A stretch of 64,000 bases of DNA, taken from positions 3,782,001-3,846,000 of the forward strand of contig NZ_CP074404.1 of assembly GCF_018388465.1 (NCBI RefSeq), written 5' to 3'. The notes beneath the pieces are model-generated. The model saw nothing but the letters and a program-made list of their open reading frames with translations. It did not search any database and had not been told where the DNA came from. Shown piece after piece: positions 22,621 through 31,524 of the stretch; position 1 is the first letter of the stretch, and every line of letters begins with the position of its first letter. The position numbers and the translations under genes were made by a program. The DNA comes from Cellulomonas fengjieae (GTDB taxonomy: Bacteria; Actinomycetota; Actinomycetes; Actinomycetales; Cellulomonadaceae).

Positions 22621-25600
22621 GCTCGCCACTGTCCGTCGCCGCGGCGGCGGCCGGCAAGCCTTCTTGCCGGTCCGGCAAACCGACCGCGGCGACCAGGCGG
22701 CGGACCACCTCGTCCGGGTCCGACTCCCACTCGGTGGCCAGCACCTGCACCACGCGCCAGCCGCCCGAGCGCAGCGCGGTCGGCTGCGTCACCCGACGCT
22801 CGTCGAGCGAGTGCGCGCGCAGGCGTGCGGGCTGGTCGACGAGCACCCCGACGGTGTGCGCGGTGGCGCCCGGGGGCCGCAGGGCCAGGTCCGCGCGGAA
22901 CGCGGACTGCCCGACTCCCGCGACGACCTCGACGCCGGCCGCGCGGACCGCGTCGGCGATCTGCTCGACGATCGGCACCACGGGAGCACCCGCCGCGGGC
23001 CCGGTGTGCTCGTGGAGGCCCGCCAGCACGCCGGCGGCTGCGGCCGCGTCGCCGTTGGAGACCGCGTCGGCGTAGTGCAGGAACTCGCGCAGGGTGTGTG
23101 CGCCGTCGTTGTAGACGTTGGTGATGGCTGTGTGGTCGATGCTGCTGACCAGGACCATGTGCCGGCGGGCGCGGCTGAAGATGACGTTGAGCCGCTTCTC
23201 GCCGCCCGCGTTGTTGATGGGCCCGAAGTTCATCCGCATCCGACCGTCCGGGCCGGCGGCGTAGCAGACGCTCATCAGGATGATGTCGCGCTCGTCGCCC
23301 TGGACGTTCTCGAGGTTCTTCACGAACAGCCCGACCACCTGGCCGTCCTCCTCGCGCGTCACCTCGGCGTCGTAGCGGCGGGCGAAGTCGGCGTCGTCGC
23401 GGCCCAGGCGCTCCAGCGCCCGCTCGATCTCCGACTGCTGCGCCTCCGAGAACGCGACGATCCCGAGCGTCTGGCCCGTCTCCCGGCGCAGGAGCTCACG
23501 CACCAGCTCCCCGATCCACGCGGCCTCCTGCGGGTTGGTGCGCTGCTCGTAGACGCCGTCGAGCACGCGCATCGCGCTGATGCTCCGCTCCAGCAGACCG
23601 TCGACGGCGGCCTCGACCTCCTGCGGCGAGCACGTCCCCACGGCGACCTCCAGGGGACGCGCCCGGACGTGGGTGAGCGTCCGGTCCGGGATCGTGGTCA
23701 GCCGGCCCTCGTAGAACGCCGCGTTGCTGAACTGGATGAGCGCCTCGTACTGGCTGCGGTAGTGCCAGGTGAGCATGGTCGACGGCAGCCGGACCGACCC
23801 GACCGCGAGGAAGCTGTCGGAGTCGAGCACCGCCCCGACCGGGGCGTCGTCGTCGAGGCCCTCCTGCGGAGATCCGCCCACCTGGAAGTACCGCGTCGGC
23901 GGCAGCTGCATCCGGTCCCCGACCACGATCACCTGCGCACCGCGGTACAGCGCGGGCACGGCCTCCTCGACGGGGATCTGGCTCGCCTCGTCGAAGATCA
24001 CCACATCGAACGACGTGTCCAGGGGCAGGGTGTCCGACAGCGACGACGGGCTCATCAGCCAGACGGGCCGCATCGCGGCGACGACTGCGCCGGGCTCGGC
24101 CGAGGCGAGGTGCCGGATCGACTTGTACGCGCGCACCTTGCCGAACTCGTGCTCGAGCTCGCGCCGGCCCGCCATCCAGGTCGCCTTGAGCGCGCGGTCC
24201 TCCGGGTGCATCCCGGTGACGCTGCGCTGGGAGTGGGCGACCGCCTCGACGAACCGGGCACGCAGCCGGGCGGTGACCACGTCGGCGTTGGCGCGCTGCA
24301 GCGCCGGGGCGCGCTCGGCCACGCGGTCCAGCAGGTCGGCCAGCCGGTCGCCGTCCAGGTGGTTCAGGGTGGGCTGCTGGGCGCGCGCCTCGCGCATCGA
24401 CGCCGCGACGACGGCGTGCTCCAGCTGGTCCGGCGACGCGTCCAGGTGCCGCAGCGCGCGCAGGACGGTCGGTGCCACGGCCAGGTCGCGCAGCGTGCCG
24501 GCGGCGGCGCGGACCAGGGCCTGGCCGTCCGCACCGGTCAGCCCCCGCAGCTCGTCGCGCAGCGTGCTCATGGGCAGGTCGTCCACCCCCGTGACGAGGC
24601 CGGCGAGGCTGGTCCGCACGGCCTCCACCTGCTCCGGCAGCCTGTCGAGCGCGTCGTCGGGCTCGGCATCGGACAGCCGGGTGCGCCAGACCGCGAGCGT
24701 TCCGGTGTGCGTGCGGATCGCGGCGATCCGGTCGCTCAGCACCGCGAGGTCGCCGTGCCCCCACTCACGGGCCAGCTCCTGGGAGAGCGCGTCCGCGCGC
24801 GCGGCGGTCTCGTAGCGGGACACGAGGAGCTCGAGCGCCTGCGTCACGGTCGGTCGAACCTGTCGGTCACCGGCGTCGAACCCGGCCGCGACGAGCCCCT
24901 TCACGCGCCGCCAGCCACCGTCGAGGAACTTCCACGCCGAGGGCTCGCGCCGTCGGGCGATCTCCAGGGCGGCGGCGGCGTCGGGAGCGGACAGCGGCTC
25001 CCGCCAGCCGGCTGCGGCACGGTCCGCGGCATCGGCTGCCGCCTCGACGTCACGCCAGGCCGCCGTCGCGTCCTGGAGCCGACGGGCGGCCGGCGTGCGC
25101 GGGGTGACCGCAGTGGCCAGGTCCCGCTGCACCAGCGGCGCGAGGACCGCGTGCATCTGCCCCACCGCGTCGGCGTCGTCCACGGTGAGGCCGTCACCGT
25201 CCGCCGACGCACCCGCCGCGACCAGCAGGGCGAGCACCGCGTCGAGGGCCTGCACCGCCCCCTGGGCGCGCTGGGCCACCACGGCGTCGGCGCGGGACTC
25301 GTCGAGGACGGCCGGGTCGACCAGCCGCACCGGCGTGCGCGCGAGCACCGGGGCCGCGCCCGCCCGGGCCAGGGCGGCGACGAGCGCGTCGACCAGCGGA
25401 CGAACCGGGACCCAGTCGGCGGGCTCGGGCAGCAGCGCCTGCTGCGCCGGCGAGAGGTCGTCACCCCAGCGGAAGCCGCGCAGCGCGATCAGCCGGTCGA
25501 GCACGTCCTGCACGCCCGCCAGTGCCTGCTCGTAGGCGCCCACCTCCGCCAGCGCGCCGGTCGTCGCGGCGATCAGCGCGGCCCGGCGCTCCTCGACCGC

Positions 25601-27628
25601 CTCGAGCGGCTCGGTGTCGGCCAGCCACCGCTCGTAGGTGTCGCGCAGACCGTGCACGAACTCCTTCTTGTCCTGCTGGCTGTCGTGCACCAGCGTGCAG
25701 ATCTCACCGAGCCCCTGCGCGCGCAGCCGTGCGTGCACCACGTCGAGGGCAGCGCGCTTCTGGCAGACGAACAGCACGCGCTTGCCGTGCGCGACGAAGT
25801 CGGCCACCAGGTTGGTGATCGTCTGCGACTTGCCCGTGCCGGGTGGCCCCTGGATGACGAAGTTGTCCCCGGAGCGGGCCAGGGCCACGGCGCCGATCTG
25901 CGAGGCGTCCGCGGGGACCACCAGGTAGCGGTCGGCCACGGGGATCGTGGCGCCGTGCTCCGCGACGTCCCGCGGGGCGTCCGAGAACAGCTCGTCGAAC
26001 GCGGCGTTCGGCATGGGCTCGGTGAGCAGGGCGTCGTAGTCCCGGACCAGGCTGAGCGTGCGGTAGTTGAAGTTGGCCAGCGTGACCATCGTCAGGTCGA
26101 CGTCCCACGTGTACGGGTTCTCGTCGGCCGTGCTCTGCACGGAGAACGTGTCGACCATGTGCTGCGGGGCCGGTGCGTCGCCGAGCTCGACCGACAGCGG
26201 GATCGGCCGGCGCTGGATCCGGTCGGCGAAGATCTGCACACCCAGCGGCGCCCAGCCCGGGCGGCGGTAGGAGTAGGCGTACTGGCGGCGCCCGAAGGTC
26301 GGGCGGCTGCTCGGGCGGCGGCGGCGGTAGGCCTGCAGCGCCGCCTGCGCGCGGTGCCGCACCAGCTCGATGCGCGGCGTGTCCACCAGGCCGACCACGA
26401 CCGCGGGCTGGGTGGCGCGTGCCTGCTTCTCGATGCGCGCGCGCAGCTCCTCGACGGCCCCCTCGACGGCGAGGTCGATCGTCTCCGGCAGCCGCAGCCC
26501 GAACAGCTCGTCGAGCTGGTGCCGCAGCACCGGGTTGACCTCGGCCACCGTGCTGGTCAGCTGCAGCCGGTACGCGTCCCGCACCCCGCGCTGCTTGGTC
26601 AGGGTCACCGGCGCGAGCACCAGGGGCGACTCGATCGGCGTGGTCGGGTCGTTCTTGACGTCGTGCCAGCGCAGGAACGCCACGACGAGCCGCAGCTGGT
26701 CGCGGCCGTACTCGGCACGGTCCCGACGGGCCGAGGAGATCAGCGCGTCGAGCGCGACCGCGGCGTAGGGCGCGTCGTCCCAGCGCACCAGCGAGCCGAC
26801 GTCGAGCACCTTCCCGTCCACCAGCCGCGCCGATGCCGCCCCGCCCCACGTGAACAGCTGCGCGGCGCGGATGTGCCGGGCGTCGAGCACCAGCGGCACG
26901 GACGCCTCGGTCAGGTTGATCGTCCGCCCGGTCGGGCGGAAGTGCAGCAGCGGGTTCCGCCGGGACGCGTCGAAGAGTCGGTCGCGCAGGTGCTCGAGCA
27001 CCGCGGCACGGGAGTCCGCCTGCGCGCCGAGGACGCGGTCGAGGTCGAAGTCCTCGGGCTGGTCACGGTAGGACTCCAGCCGCACGATCACGTCTGCCAG
27101 GTCCTGCGCGCGGCGCCGACGGTCGGGCGCGATCATCGAGCTGGCGACGGTGGCGAGCACCGGGTGCAGCCCGGGGGCCAGCGCGAACAGGTTGCTGCGG
27201 CGCTCCTGGAGCAGCGCCGCGTCGTCCTCGTCGGCCAGGTCCAGGCCGCACACCAGCGCGACGAACAGCTCGCCCAGGCTCGCGATGTCGGTCAGCTCGT
27301 CGTGGTGCCCGGCCAGGTGCTCCCAGCGCTGCCAGCCGGCGACCACGCGCATCGCACCGGGCCCGGTCACATCCGCGTCCTGCACCTCGACCGCGCCGGT
27401 GACCTCGGCGGCGGCGATGGCGGCTCGGTTCCGGACGGGCGGCCCGGCGAGCGCCACGTCGATCGTCACGGGGTCGCGGTCGTCGAGTGCGGCGAGCCCA
27501 CGCAGCGGCGCGACCCGGCCTGTCTCGTGCAGGCCCTGCACCGTGCGGAACATCGGCAGCAGCAGCCCGAGGACGTCGTCGGGGGGCAGCCCGCCGCGGT
27601 CCACAGCGCGCCCGACCAGCCGGCGCAT
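22613..27628 (-). CDS. DUF4011/SF1 helicase with Vsr-like C-terminus, defence-like
   Basis: 1671 residues. The first 200 residues look like a degraded protein-kinase C-lobe (DIASLGELFVALVCGLDL ... DRRRRAQDLADVIVRLESY). DUF4011 follows (LRDRLFDASRRNPLLHFRP). Helicase motifs: Walker A GPPGTGKS (Lys600), Walker B IFDEASQ (Asp1213-Glu1214), GDRMQLPPT, TWHYRSQ, VQGDERDIILMSV and NVIFSRARR. The last 100 residues resemble the Vsr/PD-(D/E)XK tail of this family: ADLAL holds Asp1580, but the usual IECDG is VLVDQ, so the catalytic Glu is lost. DUF4011-helicase-Vsr proteins are reported as anti-phage proteins. The start overlaps the M48 stop as TGATG. Confidence 0.9.
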   Translation of the reverse strand: MRRLVGRAVDRGGLPPDDVLGLLLPMFRTVQGLHETGRVAPLRGLAALDDRDPVTIDVALAGPPVRNRAAIAAAEVTGAVEVQDADVTGPGAMRVVAGWQRWEHLAGHHDELTDIASLGELFVALVCGLDLADEDDAALLQERRSNLFALAPGLHPVLATVASSMIAPDRRRRAQDLADVIVRLESYRDQPEDFDLDRVLGAQADSRAAVLEHLRDRLFDASRRNPLLHFRPTGRTINLTEASVPLVLDARHIRAAQLFTWGGAASARLVDGKVLDVGSLVRWDDAPYAAVALDALISSARRDRAEYGRDQLRLVVAFLRWHDVKNDPTTPIESPLVLAPVTLTKQRGVRDAYRLQLTSTVAEVNPVLRHQLDELFGLRLPETIDLAVEGAVEELRARIEKQARATQPAVVVGLVDTPRIELVRHRAQAALQAYRRRRPSSRPTFGRRQYAYSYRRPGWAPLGVQIFADRIQRRPIPLSVELGDAPAPQHMVDTFSVQSTADENPYTWDVDLTMVTLANFNYRTLSLVRDYDALLTEPMPNAAFDELFSDAPRDVAEHGATIPVADRYLVVPADASQIGAVALARSGDNFVIQGPPGTGKSQTITNLVADFVAHGKRVLFVCQKRAALDVVHARLRAQGLGEICTLVHDSQQDKKEFVHGLRDTYERWLADTEPLEAVEERRAALIAATTGALAEVGAYEQALAGVQDVLDRLIALRGFRWGDDLSPAQQALLPEPADWVPVRPLVDALVAALARAGAAPVLARTPVRLVDPAVLDESRADAVVAQRAQGAVQALDAVLALLVAAGASADGDGLTVDDADAVGQMHAVLAPLVQRDLATAVTPRTPAARRLQDATAAWRDVEAAADAADRAAAGWREPLSAPDAAAALEIARRREPSAWKFLDGGWRRVKGLVAAGFDAGDRQVRPTVTQALELLVSRYETAARADALSQELAREWGHGDLAVLSDRIAAIRTHTGTLAVWRTRLSDAEPDDALDRLPEQVEAVRTSLAGLVTGVDDLPMSTLRDELRGLTGADGQALVRAAAGTLRDLAVAPTVLRALRHLDASPDQLEHAVVAASMREARAQQPTLNHLDGDRLADLLDRVAERAPALQRANADVVTARLRARFVEAVAHSQRSVTGMHPEDRALKATWMAGRRELEHEFGKVRAYKSIRHLASAEPGAVVAAMRPVWLMSPSSLSDTLPLDTSFDVVIFDEASQIPVEEAVPALYRGAQVIVVGDRMQLPPTRYFQVGGSPQEGLDDDAPVGAVLDSDSFLAVGSVRLPSTMLTWHYRSQYEALIQFSNAAFYEGRLTTIPDRTLTHVRARPLEVAVGTCSPQEVEAAVDGLLERSISAMRVLDGVYEQRTNPQEAAWIGELVRELLRRETGQTLGIVAFSEAQQSEIERALERLGRDDADFARRYDAEVTREEDGQVVGLFVKNLENVQGDERDIILMSVCYAAGPDGRMRMNFGPINNAGGEKRLNVIFSRARRHMVLVSSIDHTAITNVYNDGAHTLREFLHYADAVSNGDAAAAAGVLAGLHEHTGPAAGAPVVPIVEQIADAVRAAGVEVVAGVGQSAFRADLALRPPGATAHTVGVLVDQPARLRAHSLDERRVTQPTALRSGGWRVVQVLATEWESDPDEVVRRLVAAVGLPDRQEGLPAAAAATDSGEHD

Positions 27629-28794
27629 CAGCGGACCGTCCGCGGGGAGTCGGCCGCCGCGAGGACCCTGGTCATCGCCCGGTCGCCCAGGTCGAGCTCG
27701 TCGCGGATCATCTGCAGGAGCTCGTCGCCCAGCCCGACCCGGCGGGCCAGCGCGAGCACCGCGCCGAGGTCGTCGGCCCCGCCCTCGTCGTCCGCCGTCG
27801 CGAAGTCGAGCAGCACCGCCGCGAGGTACCTGCGCGTCTCCGTGCCGAGCGTGGTGGGCAGGTCCGTCACCACCGGGGCCTGCCCGACGACGACGCCGAA
27901 CCGCCCGGCCAGGTCCAGCGCCTCGTCGCTGCGCACCGTGTCCTCGGTGCCCTCGGTGCCCTCGTCCACCAGCATCCACACCAGCGCCCGCGTGACCTCG
28001 GCGAGCCTGTCCTGCCCGAGCACGTCCAGCACCGCGAGGTCGAGCTGCGGGCCGAGCGCCGCCGCGACCAGCGGGTCGGCGCCCCGCCCTCGCTCGGCCC
28101 ACTCCTGCAGCGCCCACGCGCGCAGCACCGTCTCGGGGTGCGTGCTCCCGGCGCTCGGCACGCTGTAGTCCACCTCGGCGGCCTGGCGCAGGTAGGCGGC
28201 CGAGTCGACCTTGGCCAGGCCGGTCGCCAACTTGACCAGGCCGCTGACGGTGGTCGTCAGGGACCCGCAGGCCAGCATGCCTCCGCGATCGGCGTACAGC
28301 TCGGTGGCCAGCCGGAACCGGCGGGCGGTCTCCAGGTACTCCGACGGGGTGCGGGCGTCCGACTCGGCCGCGTCCAGGAGCCGCGACGCCGCCAGGAACC
28401 GCCCGTCCTGGGCGGTCCACAGCACGTGGTGGGCCAGCTCGTGCCCCGCGACGGCGCACAGCTCGTCGGCGTCGAGCAGGTTGAGGGTGGCACCGGACAG
28501 GATCAGGACGACGCGGTCCGGCACGAACACCAGCTCGGCATTGGCCCGCTGTCCCCCCTCGTCGACGTAGATCTCGACGGGCGCCACGACACCGAGCGCG
28601 TCGGCGGCCCGCTGGACGGCCGCGTGCACCTCGGCATGGGCGAGCGCGTCCACGCGGTACGTCTGACGCAGCAGCAGCTGGTTCAGCTCCGTGGTGGGTC
28701 CCATGGGCCGCAGCGAGCCGAACGCCACTGGGTTCTCGCGCTCGAGGACGGTCGCGACGTCGTGGTGGTACGCCAGCGGTCCCCAGTCGGTCAC
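27628..28794 (-). CDS. M48-like zinc metallopeptidase paired with the helicase
   Basis: 388 residues. His118-Glu119 and His122 form HELAHH, and a downstream Glu in ATELYADRGGMLA is the third zinc ligand. No membrane helices or signal peptide are seen, unlike HtpX, so the peptidase is probably cytoplasmic. The C-terminal half is helical and acidic with no known domain. GTG 28794 is preferred because AGGGAGG lies about 6 bases before it; ATG 28812 would add six residues. The stop overlaps the helicase start (TGATG), so the two proteins are made in fixed ratio and likely act together. Confidence 0.85.
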   Translation of the reverse strand: MTDWGPLAYHHDVATVLERENPVAFGSLRPMGPTTELNQLLLRQTYRVDALAHAEVHAAVQRAADALGVVAPVEIYVDEGGQRANAELVFVPDRVVLILSGATLNLLDADELCAVAGHELAHHVLWTAQDGRFLAASRLLDAAESDARTPSEYLETARRFRLATELYADRGGMLACGSLTTTVSGLVKLATGLAKVDSAAYLRQAAEVDYSVPSAGSTHPETVLRAWALQEWAERGRGADPLVAAALGPQLDLAVLDVLGQDRLAEVTRALVWMLVDEGTEGTEDTVRSDEALDLAGRFGVVVGQAPVVTDLPTTLGTETRRYLAAVLLDFATADDEGGADDLGAVLALARRVGLGDELLQMIRDELDLGDRAMTRVLAAADSPRTVR

Positions 28795-28897
28795 GGCCAC
28801 CTCCCTCGTCATCGGCCCCGGCGACGATAACGTGCGGAAACCCCCGCGCCGCTCCGCTCGTTCACCCTGGACGGCCACCCATCCGGACGGAGACCCC

Positions 28898-29227
28898 ATG
28901 AACCCGCTCGTCTGCCCCAAGTGCGGCTCGGACATGCGCGCCTACGAGCGCAACGGTGTGACCATCGACCAGTGCACCGGATGCCGCGGCATCTTCCTGG
29001 ACCGGGGCGAGCTCGAGCGCCTCACCGACGCGGAGGCCGCCTTCTACGGCTCGCCCCAGGCCACGGCGCCCGCTCCCGCGCGGTACCCCGAGGACGACCG
29101 CTACGGAGGCGACCGGGACCGTGATCGAGACCGTGATCGAGACCGTGACGACCGCTACCGGGGCGACCGCGACGACTACTACAAGAAGAAGAAGCGCAAG
29201 AGCTTCCTCGACGAGCTCTTCGACTGA
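28898..29227 (+). CDS. TFIIB-type zinc-ribbon protein
   Basis: 109 residues. CPKCGSDM and CTGCRGIFLDRGELERL form the zf-TFIIB zinc ribbon (two CxxC pairs). The C-terminal half is low-complexity: repeated Asp-Arg dipeptides, a lysine run (KKKKRK) and SFLDELFD, a common ending in this family. Function unknown; nucleic-acid or protein binding is plausible. A GGACGGAGA site precedes ATG 28898. Confidence 0.88.
   Translation: MNPLVCPKCGSDMRAYERNGVTIDQCTGCRGIFLDRGELERLTDAEAAFYGSPQATAPAPARYPEDDRYGGDRDRDRDRDRDRDDRYRGDRDDYYKKKKRKSFLDELFD
29118..29155 (+). repeat. Short tandem repeat coding (RD)n
   Basis: Three imperfect copies of a 12-base unit (gaccgtgatcga) inside the zinc-ribbon gene. Confidence 0.7.
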
Positions 29228-29236
29228 CCGCCCTCG

Positions 29237-29260
29237 GGTGCCACTGGGGGCGCAGGCACC
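29237..29260. terminator. Weak hairpin between convergent genes
   Basis: GGTGCC (29237-29242) pairs with GGCACC (29255-29260) in the 56-base gap between two stop codons. Confidence 0.3.
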
Positions 29261-29283
29261 TGGCGCTCGAGTCGGCCCGGCGG

Positions 29284-29586
29284 TCAGACCAGCCGCTCGA
29301 CGAGCGCGATCTCGGCGGAGTCGTTCCAGCCGGTGACCCCCTCGAACACGACCGCGCGCTCGGGCGAGGCCATCCACGCCTGCTCGAGCCGCCCGAACTC
29401 CTCCGGTGAACCCTCGGCGCTGACCGCCCAGGTGAACTCTGCCGCCGCGCGGTCGAGGTAGGCGGACTCCACGGTGAACCCGAACTCGGCCCGCGCGGGC
29501 ACGAGGAGCGCCGGCCACCACGCCAGGAACTCGTCGACCAGGTGCGGCTTGAGGTGGTACCGGCGGAGCTGGACGGTGCGGGCCAT
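29284..29586 (-). CDS. NIPSNAP-like dimeric alpha/beta-barrel protein
   Basis: 100 residues. VQLRRYHLKPHLVDEFLAWWPALLVPAR and FTVESAYLDRAAAEFTWAVSAEGSPEEFGRLEQAWMASPER follow the NIPSNAP pattern (ELRxYxLKPG, then a Trp-x-Val strand). These small ferredoxin-like folds form dimers; function unknown. GAGAGGACC precedes ATG 29586. The next gene upstream on the same strand ends only 20 bases away. Confidence 0.75.
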   Translation of the reverse strand: MARTVQLRRYHLKPHLVDEFLAWWPALLVPARAEFGFTVESAYLDRAAAEFTWAVSAEGSPEEFGRLEQAWMASPERAVVFEGVTGWNDSAEIALVERLV

Positions 29587-29605
29587 GGCGGGTCCTCTCG
29601 GGTGG

Positions 29606-30094
29606 TCAGTGCACGCGCAGGGAACCCACCGTCGCCTCGACGTGGATGACGGCGTCCCGCAGCGCGAGGCCGGTGAGCGTCACGCCGTCGACCTTGGTCG
29701 AGATCGCGCGCTGGACGGCGATCACGACCCAGGGCTCCGACTCGCCGCGCTGCACCTCGACCAGGCCCGGCGGCAGGCCCCGGGCCTGCAGCGCGGTGTT
29801 GATCGGACCGACGAGGTACGGCACGAGCTTGTGCGCGGGCAGGGCCCTCGCGTGCGCCGTCACCACGAGGGTCACCATCCCCGCGGAGTAGTCGGCGAAC
29901 CGGACGGTGACGGCGACGGTGCCGGCCGCCGCCGCGGCGAGGCGCACACCGGTGGACGGGTCGGGGATCGCGCGCAGGTCGATCTCGGCGTGGATCGTCG
30001 AGCCCTCGCAGCGCAGCGCCTGCACCATCGGCGGGAGCGGTTCCCGGGCCACGGCGATGGCCATCGCCTCGGCGAACGGTAGGGCGAGCTGCAT
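29606..30094 (-). CDS. Conserved-looking protein of unknown function
   Basis: 162 residues, no recognised family. Sequence alternates beta-strand-like stretches (TIHAEIDLRAI, TVAVTVRFADYSAGMVTLVVTAHA) with a helix, ending in VIHVEATVGSLRVH; composition and third-position GC support a real gene. No signal peptide or membrane helix. GAGGAG lies before ATG 30094 and a TACGGT -10 candidate at 30130-30135 (complement). Probably co-transcribed with the NIPSNAP-like gene. Confidence 0.65.
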   Translation of the reverse strand: MQLALPFAEAMAIAVAREPLPPMVQALRCEGSTIHAEIDLRAIPDPSTGVRLAAAAAGTVAVTVRFADYSAGMVTLVVTAHARALPAHKLVPYLVGPINTALQARGLPPGLVEVQRGESEPWVVIAVQRAISTKVDGVTLTGLALRDAVIHVEATVGSLRVH

Positions 30095-30161
30095 CGGTGC
30101 TCCTCGGTGTGCTGGACGGCGACCTCAGCACCGTACGGCCTCCCCGCCCCGTCCGCCGCCG

Positions 30162-31511
30162 TCACCCGGCAGAGAGCGCCGCCGTCACCAGCCCGGAGGA
30201 GTGCCGGTTGACGTGCGGCTCCAGTCCGAGGTTCGCCCGCAGCGTCGTCCCCTCGTACTCCCGCCGGAACAGCCCGCGGTCCTGCAGGATCGGCACCACC
30301 GTGTCGACGAACACGTCGAGCCCGCCGGGCAGGTACGGCGGCATGACGTTGAAGCCGTCGGCGGCACCCTGCTCGAACCACGTCTGGATCTCGTCGGCCA
30401 CCTCGGTGGGGGTGCCGGCGAACGTCCGGTGCCCGCGACCCCCGCCCAGGCGCGCGATGAGCTCGCGGACGGTCAGGTTCTCGCCCTCCGCGAGGTCGCG
30501 CACCAGCTGGTAGCGGCTCTTGTTGCCCTCGATGGAGTCGATGGGCGGGATCGGGGGGAGCGGCGAGTCGAGCGGGTGGTCGGTGAGGTCGAGGCCGAGC
30601 ATCCCGGACAGCTGCCGCAGCGCGTAGTCCGGGGAGATGAGGTCGGTGAACTCCTGCTCGAGGGCCCGCGCCTCCTGCGTGGTGGGGGCGATGAACGGGA
30701 CGATGCCGGGCAGCACCGCCAGGTCCTGGGGGCGGCGGCCGTAGGCGGCCAGCCGGCCCTTGAGGTCCCCGTAGAACGCCTGCCCCTCGGCCAGCGTCCG
30801 CTGCGCCGTGAACACCGCCTCGGCGTACCGCGCGGCGAACACCTTGCCCGACTCCGACGAGCCTGCCTGCACCAGCAGGGGCCGGCCCTGTGGCGATCCC
30901 GGGACGTTGAGCGGGCCGGCCACGCGGAAGTGCTCCCCCGCGTGGTCGGCGCGGTGCACCTTGGTGGCGTCCGCGAACACCCCGTCCGCCGCGTCGAGCC
31001 GGATGGCGTCCGCCTCCCACGAGTCCCACAGGGCGAGGGCGACGTCGAGGAACTCGGTGGCGCGCCCGTAGCGGTCGGCGTGCGCGCGCACCTTGTCGAG
31101 GCCGAAGTTGGCCGCCTCCGCGTCCGTCCCGGAGGTCACGATGTTCCAGCCGGCGCGGCCGCCGCTGATCCGGTCGAGCGACGCGAACGCCCGGGCCAGG
31201 GTGTACGGCTCGTTGTAGCTGGTGGACGCGGTCGCGATGAGGCCGATGTGCAATGTCGCCCCGGCGATGGCTGTCAGCAGCGTGATCGGCTCGAAGACCG
31301 CCTGGGTGTTGCGCTGGACGTTCGGTCCGACCGCCAGGCCGTCGGCGAAGAACACCGAGTCGAGGCGACCACGCTCGGCGATCTGGCCGAGCTCCACGTA
31401 GTGGGCGACGTCCAGCGCGCGGGACGGGTCGACGCGCGGGTGGCGCCAGGCCGCCTCGTGGTGGCCGACGCCCATGAGGAACGCGTTCAGGTGCAGGGTG
31501 CGGGTGGTCAT
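30162..31511 (-). CDS. FMN-dependent monooxygenase, NtaA/SnaA/DszA type
   Basis: 449 residues, a luciferase-like TIM barrel. Family marks include LNAFLMGVGHHEAAWRHP at the start, ISGGRAGWNIVTSGTDAEAANFG, HRADHAGEHFRVAGPLNVP and LVQAGSSESGKVFAARYAEAVFTAQ. Two-component enzymes of this group oxidise nitrilotriacetate, pristinamycin precursors, dibenzothiophene sulfone or sulfonates using reduced FMN from a partner reductase; that partner is encoded at 34257. With the sulfonate-type ABC transporter in between, release of sulfur from an organic source is the likely role. Confidence 0.9.
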   Translation of the reverse strand: MTTRTLHLNAFLMGVGHHEAAWRHPRVDPSRALDVAHYVELGQIAERGRLDSVFFADGLAVGPNVQRNTQAVFEPITLLTAIAGATLHIGLIATASTSYNEPYTLARAFASLDRISGGRAGWNIVTSGTDAEAANFGLDKVRAHADRYGRATEFLDVALALWDSWEADAIRLDAADGVFADATKVHRADHAGEHFRVAGPLNVPGSPQGRPLLVQAGSSESGKVFAARYAEAVFTAQRTLAEGQAFYGDLKGRLAAYGRRPQDLAVLPGIVPFIAPTTQEARALEQEFTDLISPDYALRQLSGMLGLDLTDHPLDSPLPPIPPIDSIEGNKSRYQLVRDLAEGENLTVRELIARLGGGRGHRTFAGTPTEVADEIQTWFEQGAADGFNVMPPYLPGGLDVFVDTVVPILQDRGLFRREYEGTTLRANLGLEPHVNRHSSGLVTAALSAG

Positions 31512-31524
31512 GAGGGCTCCAGGG

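Noticed and set aside
22592..28168. 1858-residue open frame on the plus strand
   Set aside because: It is antisense to the helicase and peptidase genes; Arg/His/Val/Gly-rich without domains, an artefact of GC-rich third positions.
29118..29155. 12-base repeats considered as regulatory iterons
   Set aside because: They are inside the zinc-ribbon coding frame and simply encode Asp-Arg runs.
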